From Anaerosphaera aminiphila DSM 21120 (GTDB lineage: Bacteria; Bacillota; Clostridia; Tissierellales; Peptoniphilaceae): 64,000 nt of DNA. The stretch is from assembly GCF_900129925.1 (NCBI RefSeq), contig NZ_FQXI01000001.1, forward strand, positions 1 to 64,000. Direction: 5' to 3'. Positions 8,186 through 17,266 of this stretch are shown piece by piece (the first letter of the stretch is position 1; every line of letters starts with the position of its first letter). The position numbers were made by a program, and so were the translations under genes. The notes under the pieces are model-generated. The model saw only the letters and a program-made list of their open reading frames with translations, was not told the origin of the DNA and made no database searches.

Positions 8186-9442
8186 ATGAATACAATTAGT
8201 ATGATTACTCCACAAGTAAGTGACATAACACCTAAATCCCTTACAATGATTGTTTCTGCACTATCTGTAATTTTACTTTTTTTAATTATTTACTACTTAA
8301 TTAACATAGGAAATAAATATATTGAAAAAAATAAAAGACTGGGAATAGATTTAAAATTAGTATTAAAAATAATTGTAGCTATTATAGTTATATTTTTAAT
8401 TAGAACAATTTTTAAAAGGTATTCTATAGTTGGTGATACTGTCTGGTCATTAGTTGCAGGTGTTATTTTGGCATTTGTAGTAAATCCGGCAGTGAGTTTC
8501 TTAGAAGAAAAAAAGATTAAGAGGAAATATGGAGTAATAATAGTATATTTCACTGCCATTTTGATTTTGACTATCCTTTTAACTATTGTTATACCAAAGA
8601 CAATACAAGAAGTTTCCAATTTATTAAAAAGTGTTCCGGAAATAATTGAAGTAAGTGGAAAGCTGCTTACCGATTTTACAGAAAAAATTTCCAGTATGAT
8701 GAATCCGGAAACGTCTACATCAATGTTTAACTTAGACATTAAAAAAATAATAGGCAGTTTCGAAGAATATTTATTAGGCTCTATTAATGTATTCCAAGAC
8801 AGACTGGTAGATTATCTTAAAAATGCAGCTAGTGGAGTTTATGTAGTATTTTCTAAAATGATAAGACTGGTACTTGTATTTATTTTTTCTTTCTATTTTA
8901 CTGTTGATAAAGATAAATATAAGAACATTTTAATTAGAAATATTCCTAAAAAGTATAAGAGTGATATATTTTATGTTTCAAAGAGAATAAATCAAGCACT
9001 GTTGGATTTTGTCAAGGGAAGACTTTTAATGGCATTATTTGTTGGCTTTGCCACAATGGTCTACCTATTAGTTTTAGGAGTAGACTTTGCTATAGTTATA
9101 GGTGCAATTACTTGTATAGCTGACATTATTCCGTATATCGGTCCATTTTTGGGATTTGTCCCTGCTGTGCTATTTGCCTTTATAGAATCACCGATTAAGG
9201 CAGTGTGGGTAGCAATAATGTTCTTATTGTTACAATGGGTAGAAAATAATATCCTTGCACCAAAACTATTGTCTGATAAGACAGGTCTTAATCCAATGCT
9301 GATATTAATATCAATAATAATTGGAGGAGGTACTTTTGGAGTATTCGGAATGATACTTGCAGTACCAGTTGTCTCTATAATTTTAATATTGTTGGATTAT
9401 GCAAAAATGAAATATAATGAAAGAAATTCTAATTTAGTATAA
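8186..9442 (+). CDS. AI-2E family transporter (UPF0118)
   Basis: A 418-residue polytopic membrane protein with the usual layout: N-terminal hydrophobic hairpins, a soluble central stretch (about 145-215), and a C-terminal membrane block containing the conserved GAITCIADIIPYIGPFLGF and LNPMLILISIIIGG motifs. Family members export autoinducer-2-like molecules or act as sodium/proton antiporters, so the substrate is open. The B. subtilis homologue yrrI likewise lies just upstream of alaS. GAGGTG precedes the ATG, and a hairpin terminator follows. Confidence 0.88.
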   Translation: MNTISMITPQVSDITPKSLTMIVSALSVILLFLIIYYLINIGNKYIEKNKRLGIDLKLVLKIIVAIIVIFLIRTIFKRYSIVGDTVWSLVAGVILAFVVNPAVSFLEEKKIKRKYGVIIVYFTAILILTILLTIVIPKTIQEVSNLLKSVPEIIEVSGKLLTDFTEKISSMMNPETSTSMFNLDIKKIIGSFEEYLLGSINVFQDRLVDYLKNAASGVYVVFSKMIRLVLVFIFSFYFTVDKDKYKNILIRNIPKKYKSDIFYVSKRINQALLDFVKGRLLMALFVGFATMVYLLVLGVDFAIVIGAITCIADIIPYIGPFLGFVPAVLFAFIESPIKAVWVAIMFLLLQWVENNILAPKLLSDKTGLNPMLILISIIIGGGTFGVFGMILAVPVVSIILILLDYAKMKYNERNSNLV

Positions 9443-9488
9443 AATTGACAAATATAAAGATACAATTTATAATTGCAATAGCAAAGTT

Positions 9489-9512
9489 CCTCCCTTTGAT
9501 GGGAGGATTTTT
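9489..9512 (+). terminator. Terminator after AI-2E permease, overlapping an alaS ribosome site
   Basis: CCTCCC, loop TTTGAT, GGGAGG, then ATTTTT. The right arm GGGAGG could also act as a Shine-Dalgarno for an upstream ATG at 9516, so folding here may affect alaS translation. Confidence 0.7.
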
Positions 9513-9530
9513 AAAATGAAGAGGTGTAGA

Positions 9531-12158
9531 ATGAGAAATCTTAAATTACATGAAATAAGATCGGAGTATTTAAAATTTTTTGAATCCAAACAACACTTAG
9601 TACTTCCAAGCTTTTCCTTAATTCCTAAAAATGACAAGTCACTGCTTTTAATAGGAGCTGGAATGGCACCTATGAAAAAATATTTTACAGGTGAATTAAC
9701 TCCTCCATCAAAGAGAGTTACAACATGTCAGAAGTGTATTCGAACAGGTGATATTGAAAATGTTGGAAAGACAGATAGACATGCAACTTTTTTTGAAATG
9801 TTAGGTAATTTTTCCTTTGGAGATTATTTTAAAAGAGAAGCTATTGCATGGGCATGGGAGTTTTTAACTGAAGTAATAGAAATATCTAAAGATGATCTTT
9901 GGGTTACAGTTTATTATGAAGATGATGAAGCTTTTAAAATATGGAATGAAGAAATAGGAATACCTAAAGAAAAAATTGTAAGACTAGGTAAAGAAGATAA
10001 TTTTTGGGAACTTGAAGTAGGTCCATCAGGTCCATGTTCTGAAATATTTGTAGACAGAGGCGAAAAATACGGATGTGGCGATAAAGATTGTAAGCCAGGA
10101 TGTGACTGTGATAGGTTTATAGAAGTGTGGAATTTAGTTTTCACTCAATTTGACAAAGATGAAAATGGAGTTTATCATCCACTTAAACATCCTAATATTG
10201 ATACTGGAATGGGACTGGAGAGACTGGCAACAGTTTTACAAAAAACTAATAATATTTTTGAGATAGATGCAATTCAAAATATAATTCACAAAATTGAAGA
10301 GATAACAGGTTATGAATATGGAAGCAATGAAAAATTAGATGTTTCCGTAAGAGTTATAGCTGACCATATTAGAGCTATTACATTTTTAATATCAGACACA
10401 GTTAGACCATCAAATGAAGGAAGAGGATACGTTCTTAGAAGGTTAATTAGAAGAGCGGCAAGACATGGTAGAATACTTGGAGTTAAAAAGAGTTTTTTAA
10501 GTGAACTTGCAGAGCTAATTATTGAATCTTGGGGTAAAGATTACTATAGAGAATTAAAGGATAATAGAGATAAAATTATAGCAGTAATTAAGTCTGAAGA
10601 AGAAAAATTTCTTGAGACAATAGAACAAGGTATGACTTTGTTAGATAATTACATTGTAAAAAATTTAAAGGGTTCAGATAAGGATACGCTTTCTGGTGAT
10701 ATTGCCTTTAAATTATATGATACCTTTGGATTTCCAATAGACTTGACGATTGAAATACTAGCTGAAAATAATTTTAAAGTTGATTTAGATGGCTTCAATA
10801 AAAATATGGAGCTTCAAAGACAAATGGCAAGAAGTGCAAGAGATGATTCGGACAATACAGGTTGGTCCAGTGAAGAAAATGATAAGATTTACGAGGAATT
10901 TACTAATAAATTTGTAGGATATGAAGAAGAATCGACAAATGCAAATATTATAGCAATGGTTATGGAAAATAAGCTAGTTGAAAAACTAAATGTAGGAGAC
11001 AAGGCAATTGTAATACTTGATAAAACTCCGTTTTATGGAGAATCAGGTGGACAAGTTGGAGATACAGGTGTAATTAAATCAGATAGTTTTCTACTAAAAG
11101 TAATAGATACCAAGAAAAATTCCAAGGGATTACATTTACACATTGTAGAAGTAGAAGCTGGAATAGTTACTAAATCTGAAGTATTTGCGGAAATAGATAA
11201 AAAGAGAAGAACTAACATAAGAAGAAATCACTCAGTTACACACTTACTTCACAAGGCTTTAAAAGAAGTTTTAGGCTCACATGTAAATCAAGCAGGCTCT
11301 GAAGTTTTTGACAACAGGTTGAGATTTGACTTTACACATTTTGAATCAATGACTAAAGATGAAGTAAACAAAGTAGAAAAAATTGTAAACGAAAAAATTA
11401 GTGAATCTTTAAGCGTTACAACTACTATTACAACTCCAGAAGAAGCTTATAAATTAGGAGCAGTTGGACTTTTTGAAGAAAAATATTCAGGTGAAGTTAG
11501 AGTTGTAAGCATGGGAGATTTTTCCATAGAACTGTGTGGTGGAACCCATGTAAAAAATACTTCTGAAATTTTAATGTTTAAAATACTATCAGAAGGTGGA
11601 ATATCATCAGGGGTTAGAAGAATAGAAGCTATAACGGGCCCTTCAGTATATAACTATTTAAATAGCCTTGAGTCATTACGAGATGAGAGTGTAAGATTTC
11701 TTAAAGTCAGCACTTCTGATATGTTAGATAAAATTAAAAGTGTAGTTGATTTAAATAAAAATTACGAAAAAGAAATTAAAGATTTAAAACAAAAAGAAGC
11801 CGAAAATGAAGTTTCAAATATAATAAAAAGTGTAAAAGAACATAATTCTATAAATTATGTAACCTATGTTTTTGAAGATGTAGATTTAAACATTGTAAGA
11901 AATATAGCTGATGAAGTAAGAGATAAAATAGGAAGTGTTATTGTACTATTTGCAACAGTAAGTGATGGAAAAATAAACTTTGTATGTGCAGTTTCCAAAG
12001 ACTTAGTAAAGCAAAATATTTCTGCTGGTAATATAGTTAGAGAAGTTGCTAAAATCGCCGGTGGTGGCGGTGGTGGCAGAGCTGATATGGCTACAGCTGG
12101 AGGCAAAGATATTTCCAAATTGGACTTAGCTCTATCAGAGTTAAAAAACTTAATATAA
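9531..12158 (+). CDS. alaS: Alanyl-tRNA synthetase
   Basis: An 875-residue class II synthetase with the complete layout: catalytic domain (RHATFFEMLGNFSFGDYF, then GLERLATVLQ), tRNA-binding region, editing domain with zinc ligands HSVTH and CGGTH, and a C-Ala domain ending in a glycine-rich GGGGGGRADMA motif. The start is put at 9531 because the family begins MxxLxxxEIR and GAGGTG lies at 9521-9526. The ATG at 9516 would add five residues and has GGGAGG from the terminator hairpin, so it cannot be fully excluded. No T-box leader is visible. Confidence 0.97.
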   Translation: MRNLKLHEIRSEYLKFFESKQHLVLPSFSLIPKNDKSLLLIGAGMAPMKKYFTGELTPPSKRVTTCQKCIRTGDIENVGKTDRHATFFEMLGNFSFGDYFKREAIAWAWEFLTEVIEISKDDLWVTVYYEDDEAFKIWNEEIGIPKEKIVRLGKEDNFWELEVGPSGPCSEIFVDRGEKYGCGDKDCKPGCDCDRFIEVWNLVFTQFDKDENGVYHPLKHPNIDTGMGLERLATVLQKTNNIFEIDAIQNIIHKIEEITGYEYGSNEKLDVSVRVIADHIRAITFLISDTVRPSNEGRGYVLRRLIRRAARHGRILGVKKSFLSELAELIIESWGKDYYRELKDNRDKIIAVIKSEEEKFLETIEQGMTLLDNYIVKNLKGSDKDTLSGDIAFKLYDTFGFPIDLTIEILAENNFKVDLDGFNKNMELQRQMARSARDDSDNTGWSSEENDKIYEEFTNKFVGYEEESTNANIIAMVMENKLVEKLNVGDKAIVILDKTPFYGESGGQVGDTGVIKSDSFLLKVIDTKKNSKGLHLHIVEVEAGIVTKSEVFAEIDKKRRTNIRRNHSVTHLLHKALKEVLGSHVNQAGSEVFDNRLRFDFTHFESMTKDEVNKVEKIVNEKISESLSVTTTITTPEEAYKLGAVGLFEEKYSGEVRVVSMGDFSIELCGGTHVKNTSEILMFKILSEGGISSGVRRIEAITGPSVYNYLNSLESLRDESVRFLKVSTSDMLDKIKSVVDLNKNYEKEIKDLKQKEAENEVSNIIKSVKEHNSINYVTYVFEDVDLNIVRNIADEVRDKIGSVIVLFATVSDGKINFVCAVSKDLVKQNISAGNIVREVAKIAGGGGGGRADMATAGGKDISKLDLALSELKNLI

Positions 12159-12185
12159 TTAAAGATATAATAAAATTTGAAATTA

Positions 12186-12194
12186 TGTTATAAT
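12186..12194 (+). promoter_or_regulatory. Extended -10 promoter of ireB operon
   Basis: TGTTATAAT forms an extended -10 (TGn-TATAAT), 18 bases before the ireB start codon. There is no convincing -35. The site lies in the only gap between alaS and ireB. Confidence 0.4.
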
Positions 12195-12211
12195 TACTTT
12201 GGAGGGATATT

Positions 12212-12463
12212 ATGGATGAAAAAAATTTTGAAACTCAAGTATTTGAAAAACAAAACTCAGAATCAGAAAAATACAAAAAGATTTTACAGTTAGTATATGT
12301 TGCGCTAAATGAAAAGGGATATAATCCTATAGATCAAATAATAGGTTATATACTATCAGGCGATCCGACTTACATTACAAGTTATAACAATGCTAGATCC
12401 ATAATACAAGAAGTAGAACGTGACGAACTACTAGGAGAGCTTTTAAAATCCTATTTAAAATGA
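12212..12463 (+). CDS. IreB family regulatory protein (DUF965/UPF0297)
   Basis: An 83-residue small protein matching the UPF0297 (YrzL/IreB) family through [20 protein letters not shown] and the C-terminal [20 protein letters not shown]. In Enterococcus, IreB is phosphorylated by the Ser/Thr kinase IreK and modulates cephalosporin resistance; elsewhere the role is less clear. An excellent GGAGGG site precedes the ATG. The neighbourhood alaS-ireB-ruvX-DUF1292 is conserved in Bacillota, and a terminator separates it from ruvX. Confidence 0.93.
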   Translation: MDEKNFETQVFEKQNSESEKYKKILQLVYVALNEKGYNPIDQIIGYILSGDPTYITSYNNARSIIQEVERDELLGELLKSYLK

Positions 12464-12475
12464 GAAAATGATAAT

Positions 12476-12500
12476 GAGATGGATTTATCCATCTCTTTTA
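12476..12500 (+). terminator. Terminator after ireB
   Basis: GAGATGGA, loop TTTA, TCCATCTC followed by TTTTA: an eight-base-pair perfect stem with a T-run. Confidence 0.75.
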
Positions 12501-12504
12501 CATA

Positions 12505-12519
12505 TTGTATAGTATACAA
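12505..12519. repeat. 15-base palindrome upstream of ruvX
   Basis: TTGTATA, G, TATACAA is a perfect inverted repeat with a one-base centre, between the ireB terminator and ruvX. It contains TATAGT, which could serve as a -10, so an operator overlapping a ruvX promoter is possible. Confidence 0.3.
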
Positions 12520-12543
12520 AAAATATGTCCTTAGAATAAGGTT

Positions 12544-12972
12544 GTGGTTAATATTAAAAGAGTCTTGGGGCTAGATGTTGGAGACAAGTGGATAGGAGTT
12601 GCTATAAGTGATTCACTTGGACTAATAGCTCAAACTTTAAAAACAATTAAAAGAGAAACAAGCAAGCAAACCCTTGAGGAAATTTCTAAAATTATTTCCG
12701 AATACGAAATAGAAAAAGTTGTTGTTGGGCTACCTAAAAATATGAACAATACAATAGGACCACAAGGCGAAAAAACTATGAAATTTGCCTCTAGATTAAG
12801 TCGTAAATATGAAATTGAAATTATCTATATAGATGAGAGAATGAGCAGTATATCTGCCGAAAGAGTTTTAATAGAAGCTGATGTTAGAAGAGAGAATAGA
12901 AAAAAATATATCGATCAAATCGCTGCTACCTATATATTACAAACTTATCTTGACGGATTAAAGGAGAAATAA
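12544..12972 (+). CDS. ruvX: Holliday junction resolvase-like / pre-16S rRNA nuclease RuvX (YqgF)
   Basis: A 142-residue RNase H-fold protein. The acidic residues are in GLDVGDKWIGVAISD (first Asp), YIDERMSS (Glu) and YIDQIAATYIL (last Asp), with VVGLPKNMNN between. In E. coli YqgF matures the 16S 5' end, and a role in Holliday junction cleavage has also been proposed. The start is weakly supported: GTG at 12544 has AAGG only two bases away, and no ATG is in frame. It runs directly into the DUF1292 gene. Confidence 0.9.
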   Translation: MVNIKRVLGLDVGDKWIGVAISDSLGLIAQTLKTIKRETSKQTLEEISKIISEYEIEKVVVGLPKNMNNTIGPQGEKTMKFASRLSRKYEIEIIYIDERMSSISAERVLIEADVRRENRKKYIDQIAATYILQTYLDGLKEK

Positions 12973-13218
12973 ATGCAAAGACAACTTTTTTATGACGAAG
13001 ATGGAAATGCTGTTGAATTTATCGTAAAAGCTAAATTTAGTATTAATGAAATTGACTATGTTGCAATGGTTCCAGTAGATGATATAGAACCATTAGTATA
13101 TATACTAAAAATAGATTTAGATGATAATGGAAATGAAATCTTATTGGGAATTGATGATGATGAGTTAGAAGAGGCAATAGAAGTTTATGAAGAACTTATC
13201 AAAGACAAACTGCAATGA
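12973..13218 (+). CDS. DUF1292 family protein (YrzB-like)
   Basis: An 81-residue acidic protein in the position of B. subtilis yrzB. It fits DUF1292: an N-terminal strand FIVKAKFSINEIDYVAMVPV and a C-terminal acidic helix DDELEEAIEVYEELI. It has no cysteine pairs or membrane segment. Function is unknown in the family. It follows ruvX without a gap (the ruvX stop codon is adjacent to its ATG), with GGAG inside ruvX as ribosome site. A second DUF1292 protein with a metal-rich N-terminus is encoded at 53535. Confidence 0.85.
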   Translation: MQRQLFYDEDGNAVEFIVKAKFSINEIDYVAMVPVDDIEPLVYILKIDLDDNGNEILLGIDDDELEEAIEVYEELIKDKLQ

Positions 13219-13229
13219 GGTGAAACCGT

Positions 13230-13691
13230 ATGGAAGCAAATGATAATTATATAAAAAATGTTTTAAAGAACAATGGATATAAATATACTCATCAAAGAGC
13301 AAAAATATATGATGTGTTTTTGAAAAATAGAGATAATCATCTTTCAACAGAAGATGTATTTGAATATTTAAAAAAAGATAATCCTGAAATTGGCATAGCA
13401 ACTGTTTATAGAACGCTAATGTTGTTTGAAGAGTTGGGTATTCTTTACAAAATAAGTTTTGATGATGGAGTTATAAGGTATGAAATAAAAACAAGCAATT
13501 CAGTTCACAGACATCATCACTTAATTTGTCTTAACTGTGGAAGAGTCATAGAGTTTAAACTTGACTTATTAGATGATTTAGAAGCAGAAATAGAAAAAGT
13601 AGAAAATTTTAAAATTGTTGACCACAATCTCAAATTCTATGGTTACTGTGAAAATTGTAATAATAAGAAGGAGAGAATTAATGAGAAATAG
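13230..13691 (+). CDS. Fur-family metalloregulator (Fur or PerR type)
   Basis: A 153-residue Fur-family repressor: winged helix at residues 10-80 (HQRAKIYDVFLKN, then IGIATVYRTLMLFEELG), the histidine-rich metal site HRHHHLIC, and two CxxC pairs (CLNCG near 100 and CENCN near 142) forming the structural zinc site. Sequence alone does not separate Fur from PerR. It overlaps the RNase J gene by 11 bases. The palindromic operator in the rubrerythrin promoter of this window is a possible target. Confidence 0.9.
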   Translation: MEANDNYIKNVLKNNGYKYTHQRAKIYDVFLKNRDNHLSTEDVFEYLKKDNPEIGIATVYRTLMLFEELGILYKISFDDGVIRYEIKTSNSVHRHHHLICLNCGRVIEFKLDLLDDLEAEIEKVENFKIVDHNLKFYGYCENCNNKKERINEK

Positions 13692-15345
13692 TAATAAATT
13701 AAAGATCATTCCCCTGGGAGGAATGTACGAGATTGGGAAAAATATGACAATAATTGAGTACAGAGATGAAATTATTGTCGTAGACTGTGGGCTGACATTC
13801 CCTGAAGAGGAAATGTTAGGAATAGATATAGTAATACCTGATATTAGTTATTTGATTAAAAATCAAGAAAAAGTTAAAGCTTTAGTTTTAACACATGGTC
13901 ATGAGGACCATATAGGTGCAATACCATATATATTACAAAAAATAAAAATGCCTATTTATGGCACACCACTTACACTAGGTCTTTTAGAAAACAAGTTAAA
14001 AGAACATAATTTAGGTGCAGTGGATTTAAATGTAGTACGTGCTGGAGATAATGTTAAAATTGGAAAGATGGAAGTTGAATGGATTTCGGTAAATCACTCA
14101 ATTCCAGATAGTTGTGCTCTTGCAATAAAAACACCACTAGGATATGTATATCACTCAGGTGACTTCAAAGTGGATTATACACCTATATCAGGTGAAGTAA
14201 TTGATTTGCAGAGAATTGCAAAAATAGGTGAAAAAGGTGTAATAGCAATGCTAGGAGAATCTACTAACGTTCTTCGAGAAGGCTATACAATAAGTGAAAG
14301 CAAAGTTGGGGAAACATTTAAAAGAATTTTTTCAGCTCAGTCAGGTAATAGAATAATTATTGCAACATTTGCGTCAAATGTTCACAGAGTTCAACAGATT
14401 ATAAATGCTGCTGAAAACTTTGATAGAAAAGTTGTATTATCGGGAAGGTCTATGTTAAATGTGACTGAGACAGCTCAAAGACTTGGATATTTAAAAGTTA
14501 AAAAGGGAACTATAATAGATATTAAAGACATGCATAAGTACAAAGATGAAGATTTAGTTTTAATTACCACTGGTTCACAAGGGGAGCCAATGAGTGCTCT
14601 TACTAGAATAGCTTATGGTGAACATAGGAAAATTCAATTGACACCAAATGACGTTATAATTCTATCTGCAACTCCTATACCTGGAAATGAAAATGATGTT
14701 TCTAAAGTGATCAACAAAATAATGGAGACGGGCGCAAAGGTGATTTATGAATCACTAACAGAAATTCACGTATCTGGTCACGCTTGTCAAGAAGAGTTAA
14801 AACTTATTTTAACGCTAGTTAAGCCAAAGTATTTTATACCGGCTCACGGAGAAATAAGACATCTATTAAAGCATGCAAGTATAGCTGAAGATGTTGGAGT
14901 TAAAAAAGAGAATATTTTTATTATGGAAAATGGAAATTGCCTTGAACTTTCACAAAAAGAAGCTAAATTTACAGCAGATGTGCCAGCAGGTAATATACTA
15001 GTTGATGGACTAGGTGTTGGGGATGTTGGAAATATAGTGTTAAGAGATAGAAAGCATCTATCTGAAGATGGATTAATAGTAGTTGTTGTATCTATTTCCA
15101 AGTCAGAGGGAAAAGTGATTTCCGGGCCTGATATTATCTCAAGAGGATTTGTATATGTTAGAGAATCTGGGGATTTAATGGATGATGCTAGAAAAGTAGT
15201 AAAGGCAACATTAGATAAATGTGATAGTAAATCAATCACCGATTGGTCATCTTTAAAAAATAATATAAGAGATGATTTAAAAGGATTCTTATTTAATCAA
15301 ACTAAGAGAAATCCTATGATACTACCTATTATTATGGAAAATTAG
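13681..15345 (+). CDS. rnjA: Ribonuclease J
   Basis: A 554-residue metallo-beta-lactamase/beta-CASP ribonuclease for mRNA and rRNA processing. It shows the metal motif HGHEDHIGAIPY, the downstream zinc ligands HSGDF and beta-CASP motifs SGRSMLN and SGHACQEE, and the C-terminal RNase J domain. The start at ATG 13681 is chosen because AAGGAGAG precedes it and MRNSNKLKIIPLGG is a normal N-terminus; the longer frame from 13615 runs within fur. It sits where mltG would be in the Bacillus-type order. Confidence 0.95.
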   Translation: MRNSNKLKIIPLGGMYEIGKNMTIIEYRDEIIVVDCGLTFPEEEMLGIDIVIPDISYLIKNQEKVKALVLTHGHEDHIGAIPYILQKIKMPIYGTPLTLGLLENKLKEHNLGAVDLNVVRAGDNVKIGKMEVEWISVNHSIPDSCALAIKTPLGYVYHSGDFKVDYTPISGEVIDLQRIAKIGEKGVIAMLGESTNVLREGYTISESKVGETFKRIFSAQSGNRIIIATFASNVHRVQQIINAAENFDRKVVLSGRSMLNVTETAQRLGYLKVKKGTIIDIKDMHKYKDEDLVLITTGSQGEPMSALTRIAYGEHRKIQLTPNDVIILSATPIPGNENDVSKVINKIMETGAKVIYESLTEIHVSGHACQEELKLILTLVKPKYFIPAHGEIRHLLKHASIAEDVGVKKENIFIMENGNCLELSQKEAKFTADVPAGNILVDGLGVGDVGNIVLRDRKHLSEDGLIVVVVSISKSEGKVISGPDIISRGFVYVRESGDLMDDARKVVKATLDKCDSKSITDWSSLKNNIRDDLKGFLFNQTKRNPMILPIIMEN

Positions 15346-15348
15346 TCA

Positions 15349-15372
15349 GGGGAATCGAAAGATTCCCCTTTT
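15349..15372 (+). terminator. Terminator after rnjA
   Basis: GGGGAATC, GAAA tetraloop, GATTCCCC, TTTT. A textbook intrinsic terminator that separates fur-rnjA from trmR-trhP-udk. Confidence 0.9.
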
Positions 15373-15383
15373 AAGAGGTTAAA

Positions 15384-16037
15384 ATGTCAGATATAAATTA
15401 TGATTATATAGAAGATTATATTAGAAGCTTAATACCGAAGAAGACAAAGCACTTGTTAGAAATGAAAAACTATGCACTGGAAAACAATGTTCCCATTGTT
15501 GAGGAAGAGACAGAAGAGTTTTTAAAATTTTTAATATCGGTGAAAAAGCCAAAATCAATATTGGAACTTGGAACTGCCATAGGATATTCTTCAATTGTAT
15601 TTGTAAATAGTTTTAAAGGTATTGAGAAATTTGATACTGTAGAAATTAGAGAAGATATGGTAGAAATTGCAAGAAAAAATATTAAACTTGAAGGGTTAGA
15701 AAATACTATTAAGGTTCTACATGGAGATGCAGCAGAAGTGTTGGAAACTTTGACAGATAGTTATGATATAATTTTTATAGATGCCGCTAAAGGACAATAT
15801 GAAAAATATTTTAATTTAGCATTGAAAAATTTAAATAGTGAAGGTATTATAATTTGCGACAATGTTTTATTTAAGGGTATGATCGCCAATCAAGAATTAG
15901 TAAAGAGAAGAAAAATTACCATAGTAAAAAGACTTAGGTCATTTTTAAAGAGAATAAAAGAAGATGAAATTTACATTTCTTCAATTATTCCAATAGGAGA
16001 TGGTATATTGTTAATTGGGAGAAATGTAAATTTATGA
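15384..16037 (+). CDS. trmR: tRNA 5-hydroxyuridine methyltransferase TrmR (YrrM-type O-methyltransferase)
   Basis: A 217-residue SAM-dependent O-methyltransferase of the COMT-like family. SAM-binding motif ILELGTAIGYSS near residue 55, acidic strand VEIRED, and DIIFIDAAKGQYEKYF with the metal-ligand aspartate. In B. subtilis, TrmR methylates 5-hydroxyuridine at tRNA position 34, after hydroxylation by TrhP. The gene here overlaps a TrhP-like gene by four bases, which strongly supports that role over a generic catechol methyltransferase. AAGAGGT precedes the ATG. Confidence 0.85.
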   Translation: MSDINYDYIEDYIRSLIPKKTKHLLEMKNYALENNVPIVEEETEEFLKFLISVKKPKSILELGTAIGYSSIVFVNSFKGIEKFDTVEIREDMVEIARKNIKLEGLENTIKVLHGDAAEVLETLTDSYDIIFIDAAKGQYEKYFNLALKNLNSEGIIICDNVLFKGMIANQELVKRRKITIVKRLRSFLKRIKEDEIYISSIIPIGDGILLIGRNVNL

Positions 16038-17266
16038 AAAAAATAGAACTATTAGCTCCGGCTGGAGATTTAAATAAATTAAAAACTGCAATAGAATACG
16101 GTGCAGATGCTGTATACTTAGGTGGAGAAAGCTTTGGTCTTAGAAAGGCTTCTAAAAATTTTTCCTTTGAGGATATAAGAGAGGGAGTTTTGTATGCTCA
16201 TGAGAGAGGGAAAAAAGTTCATGTAACACTTAACATAATACCTCACAATAAAGACATAGTTGGTGTAGAAGATTATGTAAAAAAATTATATGAAATAGGA
16301 ATTGATGCTTTAATTGTAGCAGATCCTGGGATGTTTTTAAAAGTTAGACAGGCTTGTCCTGAGATTGATATTCACATATCAACTCAAGCATCAGTTACAA
16401 ATTCGTCAACAGTGAAATTTTGGTCAGAATTAGGGGCTAAAAGAGTGGTGTTGGCTAGAGAGTTGTCCTTAGATGAAATCAAAGGAGTAATTGAAGATAC
16501 ACACAATGAAATAGAAATTGAAACTTTTGCACATGGTGCAATGTGTATGTCTTATTCAGGTAGATGCCTGTTGTCAAATTACATGACTGGGCGAGATGCC
16601 AATATGGGAGACTGCGCACAGCCGTGTAGATATAAGTACTACCTTGTAGAAGAAAAAAGACCTGGAGAGTATTTTCCGATTGAAGAACATAAAGAGGGTA
16701 CTTTTATTATGAATTCTAAGGATTTATGTATGATAGATCACGTAGGAGAACTTATTGAATCTGGAATTTCAAGCTTAAAAATTGAAGGTAGAGTAAAAAG
16801 TGAATACTATTTGGCTACAGTAATTAGATCTTACAGGATGAGTATAGATGCTTACTACGAAGATAGAGAAAACTATAAAGTAAACCCATATTGGTTAGAG
16901 GAAATAAAAAAAGTAAGCCATAGAGATTTTACAACGGGATTTTACTTTGGACAGGCCAATGAAGACTCTCAAGTTTACAAGACAAATTCATATATACGTG
17001 GATATGATTTTGTTGGATTAGTATTGGACTATGATGAAGATACAAAATTAGCAAGAGTTGAACAGAGAAACAGAATATTTAAAGGTGATGAAGTTGAAAT
17101 TTTTGGACCTGCTACTGAGCACTTTAATCAAAAATTACAATATATGACTGACGATAAAGATGTTGAGATAGATGTTGCAAATCACGCTCAACAAATATTT
17201 AAAACAAAGATAGATACAAAAGTTAAACCGGGATATATACTTAGGAGAAAAAGTGATAATATATGA
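16034..17266 (+). CDS. Peptidase U32 family tRNA hydroxylation protein (TrhP-like)
   Basis: A 410-residue U32 protein. The family signature [20 protein letters not shown] is present near residue 178, followed by [10 protein letters not shown]; these four cysteines are the expected Fe-S ligands. U32 members of this type (TrhP/YegQ, B. subtilis YrrO) are needed for 5-hydroxyuridine formation in tRNA rather than proteolysis. B. subtilis has two such genes in tandem (yrrN, yrrO); here there is one. Coupled to trmR and udk by four-base ATGA overlaps. Confidence 0.88.
   Translation: MKKIELLAPAGDLNKLKTAIEYGADAVYLGGESFGLRKASKNFSFEDIREGVLYAHERGKKVHVTLNIIPHNKDIVGVEDYVKKLYEIGIDALIVADPGMFLKVRQACPEIDIHISTQASVTNSSTVKFWSELGAKRVVLARELSLDEIKGVIEDTHNEIEIETFAHGAMCMSYSGRCLLSNYMTGRDANMGDCAQPCRYKYYLVEEKRPGEYFPIEEHKEGTFIMNSKDLCMIDHVGELIESGISSLKIEGRVKSEYYLATVIRSYRMSIDAYYEDRENYKVNPYWLEEIKKVSHRDFTTGFYFGQANEDSQVYKTNSYIRGYDFVGLVLDYDEDTKLARVEQRNRIFKGDEVEIFGPATEHFNQKLQYMTDDKDVEIDVANHAQQIFKTKIDTKVKPGYILRRKSDNI

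Noticed and set aside
8293-8739. Minus-strand open frame of 148 codons inside the AI-2E permease gene
   Set aside because: Antisense shadow of a conserved membrane protein, no ribosome site and no family resemblance.
9443-9530. T-box leader for alaS
   Set aside because: The gap is under 90 bases, has no AGGGTGG-like T-box sequence or specifier stem, and is explained by a terminator of the upstream gene.
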